A stretch of 64,000 bases of DNA from Argyresthia goedartella. Its lineage: Eukaryota > Arthropoda > Insecta > Lepidoptera > Argyresthiidae. The stretch is from assembly GCA_949825045.1 (NCBI GenBank), contig OX463827.1, positions 4,486,501 through 4,550,500 of the forward strand. The letters run 5' to 3'. Under the pieces are notes generated by a model. That model did no database searches. It was given only the letters and a program-made list of their open reading frames with translations, and had not been told where the DNA came from. The translations under genes were made by a program, and so were the position numbers. Below are positions 41,480 to 51,700 of the stretch, one piece after another. The number at the start of each line of letters is the position of its first letter. Position 1 is the stretch's first letter.

Positions 41480-41640
41480 CTCAAATTCGAATAAAATTGA
41501 GCCACAATTTACTACCCTGGCTCAGTACTGGTTGATCGAGAGACGTCTGGTCAGTGGCCAACGGGACTTTTTAAGCTGCCCTATTAGGGTTTCTGACACA
41601 GCTTTACGACTAAACAAAGCACAGCTTTACTTTTGCTTAC
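41480..41640 (-). repeat. SINE3 body fragment
   Basis: TTGAGCCACAATTTACTACC, CTGGCTCAGTACTGGTTGAT and GGGTTTCTGACACAGCTTTA match the body of SINE3-type copies at 46.3, 58.2 and 59.1 kb. No tRNA head here. Confidence 0.5.
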
Positions 41641-41669
41641 TGGTGGTAAGCAGTTTTTTGGGGCTGGGG

Positions 41670-41950
41670 TACACGAAGGGTGCCAAACGGGACCTTATTA
41701 CTAAGCCTTAGCTGTCTGTCCGCCCGTCTGTCTGTGGCCTTCAATGGGCTGCATCTGTATTATAAACCGTAACAGGTAGATAATTGAAATTATCACAAGA
41801 ATGTTTATTTTTGTTACAGCAACAAAATATAATGTACCACACGAAATAAAAAAAAATAATTAGGTCCCCATGTGTGGAGACGTCTCTTGTAAGAGTATGT
41901 TTTTATTCTTGTAAGATGGTACGGAACCCTTCGTGTGCGAGTTCGACTTG
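41670..41950 (+). repeat. Repeat D, internally shortened copy
   Basis: ACGAAGGGTGCCAAACGGGA, (CTGTCCG)n, AATTGAAATTATCACAAGAA, then the end GATGGTACGGAACCCTTCGT plus GTGCGAG. About 280 bp. Confidence 0.7.
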
Positions 41951-41969
41951 ATCTTGAAAGTTTTTTTTA

Positions 41970-42065
41970 TCGTTTTGGGGTGGCAGAGGCACAGTGGTGA
42001 CAGTGTTTAGCCAGTAATTAAAATTCCCTAATGGGTTGACAGGGGGCTAGCCCACCACTGTGCAT
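41970..42065 (+). repeat. Repeat C copy
   Basis: GGGGTGGCAGAGGCACA, GTTTAGCCAGTAATTAAAAT, GGGGGCTAGCCCACC. Confidence 0.6.
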
Positions 42066-42384
42066 TTATTACATTAATTTTGAAATACAGATAACACATT
42101 ATAAAAGGCGAACTTATTTCTAACAGCAGTGTTTAAACCGAACGTCCCTCGAAATACTCTCATGTAGATTTACAGGAAAGTCCGTTGTTTTCTGTGAAAT
42201 ACTTAATTTATTCCAAAGAATCATTAAGGTTTTTTGTTATGTTCTATTACGTGAAAAATAATGAGATTTTGGCACGGCGACTTATTTACGTTGTTATAAA
42301 AAACATTTTATTTCTTCAATATTGAAAGGAAATTCATTCTCGACCCATTGCTAGGCACTCACAATGCATATTACAGAAGGAAAC
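42066..42384. other. No clear gene; possible LINE-A lead-in
   Basis: No ORF until LINE-A coding sequence begins at about 42348-42385. Confidence 0.4.
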
Positions 42385-42556
42385 AATTAGTCATAATAAT
42401 CCCCAGAGGCGTTTTGAAATTGCCATTTGAGCAATTTAAAAAGCATGTCAAAGCGACTTTATCGAATAAAGGATATTACAATGTTCAAGATTACTTAGAT
42501 GCACGGGCCTTTATGGGGGAATCTAATTCAACACAGACTTTGCTGTTAATAATTTT

Positions 42557-43234
42557 ATCTACACACGTAAACACTCTTTACTGCGTACAAAAACCGCACG
42601 TTACGATCAGCATAATGTTAAACTACTTGGTAAAAACTAAACATAAACATAAACATTTACATAAACATTTACATACAGGCACATACATTGCTTCTGGCCC
42701 CACACTAGGATACCCTGTGTCGTGGTAACCAGAAACAGCGACGTCACACACATATAAACATCCAAGACCTGGGGATTGTTTTTTTTTTTTTTTTCATTAC
42801 CCCCAGCCGGGGATCGAACCCGGGACCTCTCGCATGGTAGGCAGAGCCACAACCGCTGCGCCACAGAGGCCGTCTAACTCATTTCTTATCAGAAAAATTA
42901 CACATTATGACCATAATGTGTAATTTTTCTACATATTATGACATTCAAATTTCGAACGCCGACGACGTGAAGTTGGTACTGACATTCAAATTTCGAACGC
43001 CGACGCCCGCCTGCGTGAAGTTGGTATTAAAGAACAAGCTAAACAACTGCAGAGCCACAATGCCGGTCAAACATGCGGTTCCTGAACACATCAAAGAGAG
43101 CTCATGATATGTGTGTAGATAAACTAGTGTATGTAACTGTACATAATTAGGCATTAAAACTCTCGAGTGATACTATTATGAAAGTCTCGAGTATTAATGC
43201 CCTCCATTATGTAGCAGTCACATAAACTACTATT
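42557..43234 (+). mobile_element. Element E inside LINE-A, itself hit by a SINE
   Basis: E copy of about 437 bp excluding the SINE1 at 42639-42875. The start ATCTACACACGTAAACACTC follows AATTTT; the end CACATAAACTACTATT precedes GTAATT. Comparison with the empty LINE-A site shows E moved as one unit and that no target duplication longer than about 2 bp (T/TT) was made. Confidence 0.85.
42639..42875 (-). mobile_element. SINE1 inside element E
   Basis: Complete SINE1 on the minus strand: head CCTCTGTGGCGCAGCGGTTG, B box GGTTCGATCCC, CAGGGTATCCTAGTGTGGGG, and the (GTTTAT)n tail. E reads GGTAAAAACT before and AACTCATTTC after, giving a 4-bp AACT duplication. Confidence 0.9.
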
Positions 43235-43261
43235 GTAATTAGTTATTCCTGCTTATTAATT

Positions 43262-44378
43262 ATAACATAAACATAAACATTTCCTTATTGCAACACAAAA
43301 AGTATAAATTATTGTAGCCCTGGTTCCTAAACTAGGGTAACCTGTGTGTCAGGAACCAGTTCCTTCCATTTGGTGAACAATTCACATCGCGATGGTATCT
43401 CCTTAAACTCTGATATATAAATAGTTTACGCACGCTGAGTACCTTGCACTCTTCATATACCTTGGTAGTAGGATGTCTAAATGGTAAGAATAACAGGACC
43501 TTCAGGACTACTCTCTGTGCTCTTTCCACCTCCAATAAGTGAGTTTTGCACGCTCCCCCCCAAGAACAAATACAATATGTAATAATGGACTGACCGAGAG
43601 CCTTGTAAGTCTCTAGGAGTAACTTGTTTGATGCAACAAAGCGAAGTGTCTTAAAAACAAAAATAAGCTTTCGTAATCTTTTCGCAACAGCTTTTATATG
43701 TGGAACCCATTGGAGCCTATCATGAATAAGTACGCCCAGGTATTTGATCACATTAACGCGGCTAAGCTTAGAGCATTGGCACTGATTGGAATCGATTAGG
43801 TTAGTCGAGTTACAAGGGTAAGAGTGAATTGTTAAGCTGAAGTTATTGGGTGGCTTAGATGCGTTGGTTTTGCTGAAACATAAGTATTTTGTCTTGGAAG
43901 TGTTTAGAGAAAGAAGACTGTCTTCTAACCACGATGTTACCCTACGTAAACCATTTTCAGTTGTTAGTTGAAGACTTTCCCAGGATGTGTCATTAAATAA
44001 TAGCACTGTATCATCCGCAAACATAGTAATTTCAGCACCTGAGATGTCCAGTTCAGCCAGCTGATTGATATAAGCTAAAAAGAGAGTCGGTCCTAACGTG
44101 CTAAATTATGGTACTCCGTAGGAACATGTTTCTTCATCACTCGAAATGCCACCTAGGTGGACAAATTGTCTACGTTGATTGAGATAACTCCTGAACCAAT
44201 CTTGTACTGGGCCCCTTAAACCAAGAATTTCCGAACGTTTGAGCAAAATCGGTATTGATACAGTATCAAAAGCTTTTTGAAGATCTAGAAAGAAACCGAT
44301 GCATTTATTTCCTTTGTCCAGGTGCTTTGTTATTTCAGCAACATACATAGTCATACAACTAATATAGTAATTAGTTTC
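43262..44378 (-). mobile_element. CR1/Jockey-group LINE, 5'-truncated, with SINE1-like 3' end
   Basis: Minus-strand LINE: RT to stop at 43332, then a short UTR. Just before and after the stop the sequence CTGGTTCCTGACACACAGGT then TACCCTAGTTTAGG resembles the SINE1 block, and the element ends in GTTTATGTTTATGTTA as SINE1 does. The 5' end is cut at a LINE-A fragment in opposite orientation. Confidence 0.75.
43332..44378 (-). pseudogene. LINE reverse transcriptase (CR1/Jockey group), one stop
   Basis: About 345 residues in one frame. MTMYVAEITKHLDKGNKCIG leads to FFLDLQKAFDTV (palm motif A with catalytic Asp), LGLRGPVQDWFRSYLNQRRQ, and SYGVP then a TAA at 44106-44108 where motif B (P-Q-G-S) should be, followed in the same frame by TLGPTLFLAYINQLAELDIS. 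Then MFADDTVLLF (motif C), LSLNTSKTKYLCFS, VIKYLGVLIHDRLQWVPHIK (thumb), LLETYKALGQSIITYCICSW and a C-terminus ending NGRNWFLTHRLP. It would synthesise element cDNA at a nicked target. Apart from the stop and a G-to-F change beside it, the frame is intact, so this copy is younger than most in the window. The N-terminal RT region and endonuclease are missing. Confidence 0.85.
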
Positions 44379-44475
44379 TCCCACAGTGGTCCAATGTAAA
44401 GGCAAAAAATGACGTTTGCTAAGAATATGTAAATATCTACAGTTATAAATACATTTGATTCTTGATTCTTTATTT
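44379..44475 (+). repeat. LINE-A 3' tail
   Basis: AGTTTCTCCCACAGTGGTCC, AATGTAAAGGCAAAAAATGA, CGTTTGCTAAGAATATGTAA, ATATCTACAGTTATAAATAC then (TTGATTC)n. It differs from other LINE-A tails by a small deletion. Confidence 0.75.
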
Positions 44476-44654
44476 TTTTAGTTTTTGTATGTATCTTTAT
44501 GATATACTATAAATCTAGGGAAGTCTAAGTCAGCGTCTTTTTGACCGCCGTCTCGAAAAAAGGTTATGAGGTTGATTTTATAAAATGAATATAAATAACA
44601 AAATGGTGGCAGAAACACTAAAAGCTTAGGCAGTGTTCAGAAACGGCAACAAAT

Positions 44655-44960
44655 ATAATGATCACCAAAATATTTTTTTCCTACCCAAAATGGATAAATG
44701 AACACCTAAAGTTGCAAAAAATATCAGGGCAAAATACTGCGGTAGCTTAGGTGAAGGGTAAAGGGGGTGAGCGAAGCGAAGCCCCCTTTATCCTTCGTGT
44801 TAGGTTGAACATGTAAGAACAACAATAAATACTTAAAACATGAACTTAAGTACACAAATCCAAACACAATTTGGTGGACATTTATCCATTCTGGCAGTCA
44901 TTTCGAATTTATTGGTAGTAAAATAGGTGCGTTTGTGGTAATCGTTTAAACATAACCCTT
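44655..44960 (+). repeat. Repeat F with GC-rich hairpin
   Basis: GATCACCAAAATATTTTTTT, the hairpin AAAGGGGGTGAGCG...GAAGCCCCCTTT, GTTAGGTTGAACATG, CAATTTGGTGGACATT and TGGTAATCGTTTAAACATAA. The same order recurs at 51365-51700. The hairpin region also recurs inverted at about 47510-47610. Confidence 0.7.
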
Positions 44961-45199
44961 CAGAAACATAATTTTAGTAAAGCGAATTGTGCGTTATCTA
45001 AACAAATGCAAATGTATTTCAGCAATCTTACATCTCACACGATCAAAATCTAATAATCTTCTTCGGTTTTTTCTAAACCAGTTCAATTCTGTGCACTATT
45101 AGTGAAATCTCTACCAGAATAGTTTAAAATATTTCAGTACATTCCACACCATGACTTCGACACCTTTGGTATCGGCCACTACCACATGGCTTATTTAAA
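44961..45199. other. No gene seen
   Basis: Spacer, no ORF. Confidence 0.4.
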
Positions 45200-45412
45200 C
45201 ATTAAACATAAATATTTACATGTAGGCACATACATTGCTCTGGCCCCACACTAGGATACCCTGGTGTCGAGGGAACCAGAAACAGCGACATCACATACAT
45301 ACAAACATCAAAGATCTGTTTTTTCTTTCTTTTTATCCCCAGCCGGGGATCGAGCCCGGGACCTCTCGCATGGTAGGCAGAGCCACTACCGCCGCGCCAC
45401 AGAGGTTGTCAT
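45200..45412 (-). mobile_element. SINE1 copy
   Basis: Minus strand: AACCTCTGTGGCGCGGCGGT head, B box GGCTCGATCCC (one change), GGCTGGGGATAAAAAG, TCGACACCAGGGTATCCTAG, and a TTTATGTTTAATG tail. Confidence 0.85.
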
Positions 45413-45669
45413 TTGTATTCGTTTTGCTTATGTTTAACGACCGCTCAGTATACTGAGATTTTTTACGGGTTCGTAATTTTTAACCTTATGCCATGGTTAT
45501 AAAATTCAAAACCTATAACGGGATTTTGGGTACCCGTAGTACCCAAAGTAATTTGAGGGGTAACTCTGGTGAAGGGCCCAATTCACACGTTATGGGCTGT
45601 AGTTGGTTTCCTGCATTTGTCCAACTCCACTCTTATGCATTGGCAATATTGGTGTCCATAGTTTTCCAA

Positions 45670-45800
45670 CAAAGAGATTCATATTCTTTATTGCACAGAA
45701 ATCTTAATAGTAAGGTAACAAAACATTTTATGAGCAAAGGCGAGCTTATCTCTAAAGAGAGATTTCTACCAGCAAACCTAGGTAGGACAGGAAAAATTGT
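45670..45800 (-). repeat. Repeat I, LINE/retroposon 3' end
   Basis: TATTCTTTATTGCACAGAAA, AAAGGCGAGCTTATCTCTAA, AGAGATTTCTACCAGCAAAC. The same blocks lie at 52240-52350. TTTATTGCAC read on the minus strand is GTGCAATAAA, like the poly(A)-side end of a retroelement. Confidence 0.6.
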
Positions 45801-46274
45801 GCAACAGGAGAGTCCTAGTGCGCAATAAAACTGTACACATCTAATTGTTTACAACTAAAACATAATAATGTAATAAATGATATATACTAAATAAAATACA
45901 ACAGCAAAAATTTTTATATATATCAAACATATACTACTTATATATACATATAAAAAGTAAGTAAATATAGAGATTGTAAATCTTCGCGGAGATGATGACG
46001 AACAGCTGTACTAGGTCGCAATCTTGAAAGTCTTAGTATTTCCACCTCACAATGCTGTTTTTAGAAGACTTACAAAGTGTCAGAATCATCTCTAGAATAA
46101 ATCACATCACGACCATTCGCATCTTAGTATTTCCCAAGCATTTTTTTTTTGACTATTAGAAGGAACTGGACTATTTCCAATAAAAACTAGAGCTCATATT
46201 AAATGTCACTGCTACTTATGATTGTTTTGTGCGTATTTAGTGCTCTTCATCCATTTTAGTGGAGATGGCATTAT
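45801..46274. other. No gene seen
   Basis: AT-rich; no ORF or repeat match. Confidence 0.4.
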
Positions 46275-46605
46275 AAATGTAGCCCATTAATGTGCCTACC
46301 GAGGGCCACAGTCCTTTACCCGGATACGAGTAAGATTAAGCCATACTCCACCACGCTGGCTCAGTGCGGGTTGATGGCGGGGTTTTACTACTACAACCAA
46401 TTAGACACAGTAGCCGGGACCTACATCTTAACGTGTCATCCGAAACACTGAAGTTCGATAATGTAAATAAACGTACGTACGTAATGTAATGAAGGTAAAT
46501 TTATTAATTATCTCATTTTTACTAGGTCAGGATTTGAACCTGCATCTCCTTCGTGCAAGAAGCAAGCGTGAAACCCACTAGACCACGGAGGCATAGCCAT
46601 CAAAA
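46275..46605 (-). mobile_element. SINE3, third tRNA-derived SINE
   Basis: Minus strand: the head CCTCCGTGGTCTAGTGGGTT has A box TGGTCTAGTGG, the B box is GGTTCAAATCC, and a 4-bp T-arm stem (CAGG/CCTG) is visible. The body runs CAGTGTTTCGGATGACACGT, TAAGATGTAGGTCCCGGCTA, CACTGAGCCAGCGTGGTGGA and CTTACTCGTATCCGGG. Body fragments recur at 41.5, 58.2 and 59.1 kb. The acceptor stem does not pair, so it is not a tRNA gene. Confidence 0.7.
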
Positions 46606-47327
46606 ACAACTGTCACAACTTTATGATTGCTATACTTATATATGTAGTTGTAAACCACCTCCAAATAATCCCGTTTTGGTATTGTAAAAATGTTTATAAA
46701 TAAATATGCTTTTCCACAAACTTCATAGAGGAGGAGATTCTCGATTCGAATGTTTTTTATACGTTTATTACGCGATTATTCCGTTAATTATGAATTGATT
46801 TTGATGATTCTTATTTCGATGAGTAGGTCATACTTTAGAGGTGGTCCCATTATAATTTTATCAAAATTAATTAAGCGTTTTTTGAAAAAATCAACAAAAA
46901 ATATATACACAGATGACGTTTTGGTTTGTGGTTCCGAGAGTAAACGTTTTGATGAGGACTTTTCATGTACTGTCAGGAGCAGCGTGGATGACCCCTTTTA
47001 AAAATAATCCTGGGCTGCAAGGGAAAAGAACCCTGTCGATCTCCACATTTGCTGTTGATGGTTCATAGACTTCATTCGCGACAGGGTAGGATGAACTAGG
47101 TTTGAACTTGAAGTCATTTTTGTTAACTAGTAAACATGGTGAATTATAAAACGTACTTTCATTTATTTTCTACATCGCAAACGCTTTCAGTTTTCAGACC
47201 CCATTTTGTTTTTTATTTTATAATATAATAACCTTTTTCAGCATGTAATTTGCTGTTATTTTATACCACATATGATCTTTTAAGTTTTATTTTAATTTAC
47301 AAGATTATGTATGTTGCATTTAGTTGC
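46606..47327. other. No gene seen
   Basis: The 83-codon open segment at 46750-47001 has no recognisable motif and is judged chance. Confidence 0.4.
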
Positions 47328-47788
47328 TTAAATCAGACACTTGCCACTTACTCTCTAAACCGTTACTGACGTTTAACCAAGTCACTAAAATTCCGTCAGA
47401 CAAGTGAGTGAACGAAACTTTTAATGAGTTGTCTAAACGTTCCTAGGCAACAAGACAAATAAATATAAATATTTAATTATGTTTACTTAAGTTTATGTTT
47501 TAAGTGTTATTTTTTTGTTCTTACATGTTCAACCTAACACGAAGGATAAAGGGGGCTTCGCTTCGCTCACCCCCTTTACCCTTCATCTAAGCTACCGCAA
47601 TGTTTTGCCGTGATAGAAGCTGTGCAAATCAGCTATTGTCGTGACGCCATGTTGTTTTCCAATACGCCGGCTTTCGCTAAGACAGATTGTTAAAAGTTTT
47701 CGAAGATGCTTTAGTTAAATTCTAGTGACTTGGTTAAACGTTGTTATTTAATTAACTGTCTAGAGAGTTAGTTAAGTATCTGATTTAA
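47328..47788. mobile_element. Foldback/MITE with about 65-bp diverged inverted repeats
   Basis: Left TTAAATCAGACACTTGCC...TTTAACCAAGTCACTA and right (reverse strand) TTAAATCAGATACTTAAC...TTTAACCAAGTCACTAG. Inside is the inverted repeat F hairpin (47515-47590). The right half resembles repeat G at 430-660. No ORF. Confidence 0.65.
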
Positions 47789-47854
47789 CCAACTGCCACA
47801 TATGTATAAAAAACGCGTAATACACTAAGATTTTCCAAGATTTTCTCTGCTACA

Positions 47855-47925
47855 ACAAGAGATTTGGACATTTTACAATTGCCATTTTAGCAATTTAAAA
47901 ACCATGTCAAAGGGACTATATTGAC
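47855..47925 (+). pseudogene. LINE-A ORF2 fragment
   Basis: TCTCTGCTACAACAAGAGAT, ACAATTGCCATTTTAGCAAT, TTAAAAACCATGTCAAAGGG parallels the end of LINE-A ORF2 (K-L-P-F-x-Q-F-K-x-H-V-K). About 70 bp remain, with a stop in place of one residue. It has no UTR. Confidence 0.5.
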
Positions 47926-50039
47926 TCGATAGATGAAATTTCCAAAATATTTTTTCCTACTATTTTTGTTTCCATTTGTGTTTTTTCTCCTACATTTTAT
48001 ATTTACGCCATAATTTAATTTAATATATGACGATAGATAACCATGGCCCTCTCCTAGCAAGCTTAATTCCGGTCCCCTGCAATTCACCACTGCTTCCAAT
48101 GCTAACATGACGTCACGCTACGAAGGTCTCGCATTACATCAAGGTTGGTGCTGAAGCTCGTATCAACTGACCCTGGATGAAGCCGGGACCAACTGCGGAG
48201 AACCACTGGAAAGACCTTGCGAGATGTGTATGTATATTCGGTAAAGGATGTTACATACTAGATTGCCTGAACATGCTAGCTAGGGAGCCAATAGAAAGGT
48301 GTATTTAAATTGGGATAAGGACAAGTATTTAACAAAAATCAACCGGCCAAATGCCTGTTGGAATTCGCACTTTTAGGGTTCCGTAACAAATGTATCTTGG
48401 CGCTTGAACTGCATATTTTTTATATTTTTGATGACCATGACATATTGTACAAGATTACTCAAGACTTATTTTTGCTATTTTTGTATTTTGTATTAGTACC
48501 AACATGACATGTAATACTAACCTATTACGAATAAACGTCTTATGTCTTATGTAGAATATTATATATATAGCCTATAATTAAGTGATTTTTAAGAAAAAGC
48601 ATTTTTATCTGTTAGTAAAAAATACGTAATAACATTATCACCAAATTTTGAAGTTTTTGTTACAAATTTTGTAAAAAAGCTGACTTTGGTGGCTTCTCAT
48701 TCCTTTATTCCTATATTTAAGAAAATACAGTATTTATTTACTCAACGAGTTCTAAACAAGGGTGTCGTTACCACTCATGGGGTAATACAATATTTTTTCG
48801 CGCCTCCCTTTAGGTGTATGGGAACCCCCTTTAAAATATTTTTTTGACAATTTGTATGACTTTGGATCAACTAGATGTTTATACTGAGAACATTTGAAGA
48901 CTGTAGCTTTAAATATTTGGCTGTAAAACCTGTGTCACAGACGACGGACGGACTGACGGACACGTGAGTGACAGCAACAGCTCCGTTTGGACACTTCAGG
49001 TAAGAAACCCCAAAAATTGACTTCAACACCACAGTCGTCGATAATATTGCTGTCAACTGATAGTAATTCGTGATTTTGTTCATATTTCTATGAACTTACC
49101 CGAATATAAACCAGTGTTCTTAAAAACTAAATCTAGCCTCCAGTTCCTGTGTTTACGTTAAAGCTCAGAAAAATGAATGGCTGGGTAGTGTGAATACTCC
49201 TCGATAAAGGAAAGAAGGTCAAGACTATAACACTGCTGTGAAATAATGTATCTAAAGTGCTGAATGAAGTGAACTAGATATTATTATGTTCCAGGAGACG
49301 ATTCGCTCCAGACGATGTTGTAGAAAAACCGGTGTTGAATCGTGATTTGTGCCAATGCGATAAGGTATAAAGAACAGCGGCAGCTCTCGTATCATATTGA
49401 ATGTTTTTAGGTCGTAAAAAGTCATACAACGGATTGAATAGAGTATAGAAAAGTAGAAAATACATATCTTAGTTTAAAGTTATATATTTATAATAATGTC
49501 ATAAAATATTGAAACATAAAAAAATACACTGTATTTAAGGCAAATCTAATCTTTTATATTTTGAAACTGAAAACTTACTCAAAATTATAACTTCTTCATA
49601 TTTGAATTGAATAAAGGTAATCTTAAAATTTATTTATTACTTGCTGAATATATATGTTGTATGAATTGATTAAATATAGGATTGTTTAAAATTAAATATT
49701 TATATTATGTTAAAGATAATTTGTTTTCTTAATATAATATATTGATTGCAATTTAATTGAAGTAAAAGCGTCTACTTTTTGACGAATACTGAAACCTACT
49801 GGTAATTTTGTATCGGGCTCTCACAGGACGAGCTTGATCTAGTGTGAGGGTCACCAATAATCTGAATTATTGTCGTTATTATCTATATAGGTATAGTAAA
49901 TAAAAATTTCTTGTTTTCTTTCTTTCTTATAAAATTATCTTACGATGTCACGTTTATCCCAGCAGAAATGCTCGATAAAAGTTTATGCATTCGTTTAAGT
50001 AAAACTTGACACTGTAAGAACTCAATGCGGTACGAGAAG
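47926..50039. other. No gene seen; weak repeat D-like pieces
   Basis: 2.1 kb of mostly AT-rich sequence. TTTTAGGGTTCCGTAACAAA at 48370 resembles the start of repeat D, and 48920-49000 has a GACGGACGGACTGACGGACA tract that may be another decayed copy. No credible ORF. Confidence 0.4.
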
Positions 50040-50400
50040 CCCATAGAAGCCTGTCATTGTCCTTGTCCATTATCTTCTTCTTCTTCTTTAGGTGCCTCTA
50101 CTGGAGGTTGGTGGTCAGATTTCCATACTCCTCTCTGTTCCTCGTCAAGCGCATGAGCTGTTCAACGCCATTTTCGTCCATTCCCTGATGTTGTGGAGCC
50201 ACTACTTCTGCCTTCTGCCAGAGCGTCTTTTCCTTTCAACCTTTCCATTTACGATGTCCTAAAGAAGGCGGTACCGCTCGTCTAAGTACATTGTTCCAAG
50301 AAACTTGTTTTTATGGTCAAGTTGACTTTTAGGGAGCATTTGGCGCGCCGCAGTACTTCTTTCATTGTGACTAGTAAGTAAGTATATAATATGGACAGAT
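50040..50400 (-). pseudogene. LINE ORF2 C-terminus with (GAA)n tail
   Basis: On the minus strand, across one or two frame changes: LDHKNKFLGTMYLDERYRLL, then DIVNGKVERKRRSGRRQK, WLHNIREWTKM, and an end leading to CAACCTCCAGTAGAGGCACC and an AAGAAGAAGAAGA tail. The pattern (G-K-x-E-x-K-R-x-x-G-R-R-x-K-x-W-L-x-N-I-R-E-W) is the C-terminal region of a common insect LINE reverse transcriptase ORF. Stops within WLHNIREW flanks show decay. Similar nucleotide blocks (GGAGGTTGxTGGTCA) appear near 56480. Confidence 0.65.
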
Positions 50401-50461
50401 ATCCATATCCGGCGCGCCGTTAGATAACGGCAATGAAAACCACCTTCAAATATCCATAGTT

Positions 50462-50535
50462 GTGGCAATGGGCTAGCCCCCTATCACGCGAAATTGTCTC
50501 GCACCCCGTATGGGGAAAAGAGTGATGCTATGTTA
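50462..50535 (-). repeat. Repeat C, inverted copy
   Basis: GGCAATGGGCTAGCCCCCTA, CACCCCGTATGGGGAAAAGA, GTGATGCTATGTTA on the plus strand mirror the 5.6-kb copy with an internal deletion. Confidence 0.6.
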
Positions 50536-51051
50536 GTTTGTTTATACGCTATTTCGGCATTTTATTCAGATTTTTTTGTGAAATATAGCAAAGCGCCATT
50601 TTGCTACCAATATTCTCGCAAAAGTAAGAGAAAAACTACGTTGTACCGTTATTACTATATTTTACACTGAAATCTACGGAGCATTACGCATTTCACCTGG
50701 ACAAAGATAAATCTACCCAACAGCGCGAGCTACATTGGAGCTTAAGGCCTAGTAAAAGAGTTTCGGTTCTGGTAGTGAGGTGCAAACTTAAACCGGTTTT
50801 TGTCTAATTCAAAAGGGTGAGTCGTGCAAAATATTGCGCAAGGTTATATGAGGAGCTTGATGAAAATTTCTGAGTTTTGCAGAACCGTTTTTCTGGTTAT
50901 TACATGAAAATTGCTACCAAGTATGTTAGTATTTGCTGTGTTTATGTTCTTTCTGAAATCTATGGATCGCCGCACATGGAACACACGCGACACACAAGAA
51001 ACGCCGCCACTGATCGGTTTCCTGCAGTTTTCATACATTCTACATAGACTT
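50536..51051. other. No gene seen
   Basis: No supportable ORF or repeat. Confidence 0.4.
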
Positions 51052-51311
51052 GACGACCCGAATGGCCGAGTCGGCAGTGACTCTGCCTATGGAGCCAAGG
51101 GTCCCGGGTTTGAGTCCCGGTGGGGGCAAATATTTGTTTGATGAGTACGAATGTTTGTACCCTAGTCATGGTTGTTTGTCTATCTAAGTATAATATTTAC
51201 CTATATAAGTACGTGTATCGTTGTCTAGAACCCAAGATACAGGGAATCCTAGTTTGGGGCTAGATCAATGTGTGGAAATTGTTTCCAAGGTATTATTATT
51301 ATTATTACTTT
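51052..51311 (+). mobile_element. SINE2 copy
   Basis: GACGACCCGAATGGCCGAGT, B box GGTTTGAGTCC (one change), GGTGGGGGCAAATATTTG, ATACAGGGAATCCTAGTTTG, (TTA)n tail. Confidence 0.9.
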
Positions 51312-51364
51312 TCGCACATGTGTCATGCCGGTGGTCACCATAACATTGCAGGTGTACAATTAAC

Positions 51365-51700
51365 ATTTTGCAACAAATATAATGATCACCAAAATATTTT
51401 TTTCCTACCCAAAATGGATAAATGAACACCAAAAGTTGCAAAAAATATCAGGGCAAAATACTGCGGTAGCTTAGGTGAAAGGTAAGGGGGGTGAGCGAAG
51501 CGAAGCCCCCTTTATCCTTCGTGTTAGGTTGAATATAAAAAATACTTAAAACATAAACTTAAGTATATAAAACATAAAAAGAAGTTTGGTGATCATTTAT
51601 CCAAACACAATTTGGTGGACATTCATCCATTCTGGCAGTAATTTCTAATTTATTGGTAGTAAAACAGGTGCGTTTTTGGTAATCGTTTAAACATAAGACT
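51365..51700 (+). repeat. Repeat F copy
   Basis: AACAAATATAATGATCACCA, then the GTGAGCGAAGCGAAGCCCCC hairpin, and CAATTTGGTGGACATTCATC, colinear with 44655-44960. Confidence 0.7.

Larger units (their letters stand above)
42385..43262 (+). pseudogene. LINE-A ORF2 end and 3' UTR, split by E
   Basis: The coding end reads IPRGVLKLPFEQFKKHVKAT, LSNKGYYNVQDYLDARAFMG with ESN before the UTR (ACACAGACTTTGCTGTTAAT then AATTTT). At that point element E is inserted (42557-43234). The UTR resumes GTAATTAGTTATTCCTGCTT then ATTAAT. In the uninterrupted copy at 38.3 kb these flanks are adjacent (AATAATTTTGTAATTATTTA). This is the clearest LINE-A coding end: F-x-Q-F-K-K-H-V-K...K-G-Y-Y-x-x-Q-D-Y-L-D. The RT catalytic region is absent (5' truncation). 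Confidence 0.8.

Noticed and set aside
46505..46605. Functional tRNA gene
   Set aside because: The acceptor stem does not pair and a long SINE body follows; treated as SINE3.
48920..49000. Further repeat D copy
   Set aside because: It has a similar GACGGACGG tract but the flanks do not clearly align, so it is not listed as a copy.
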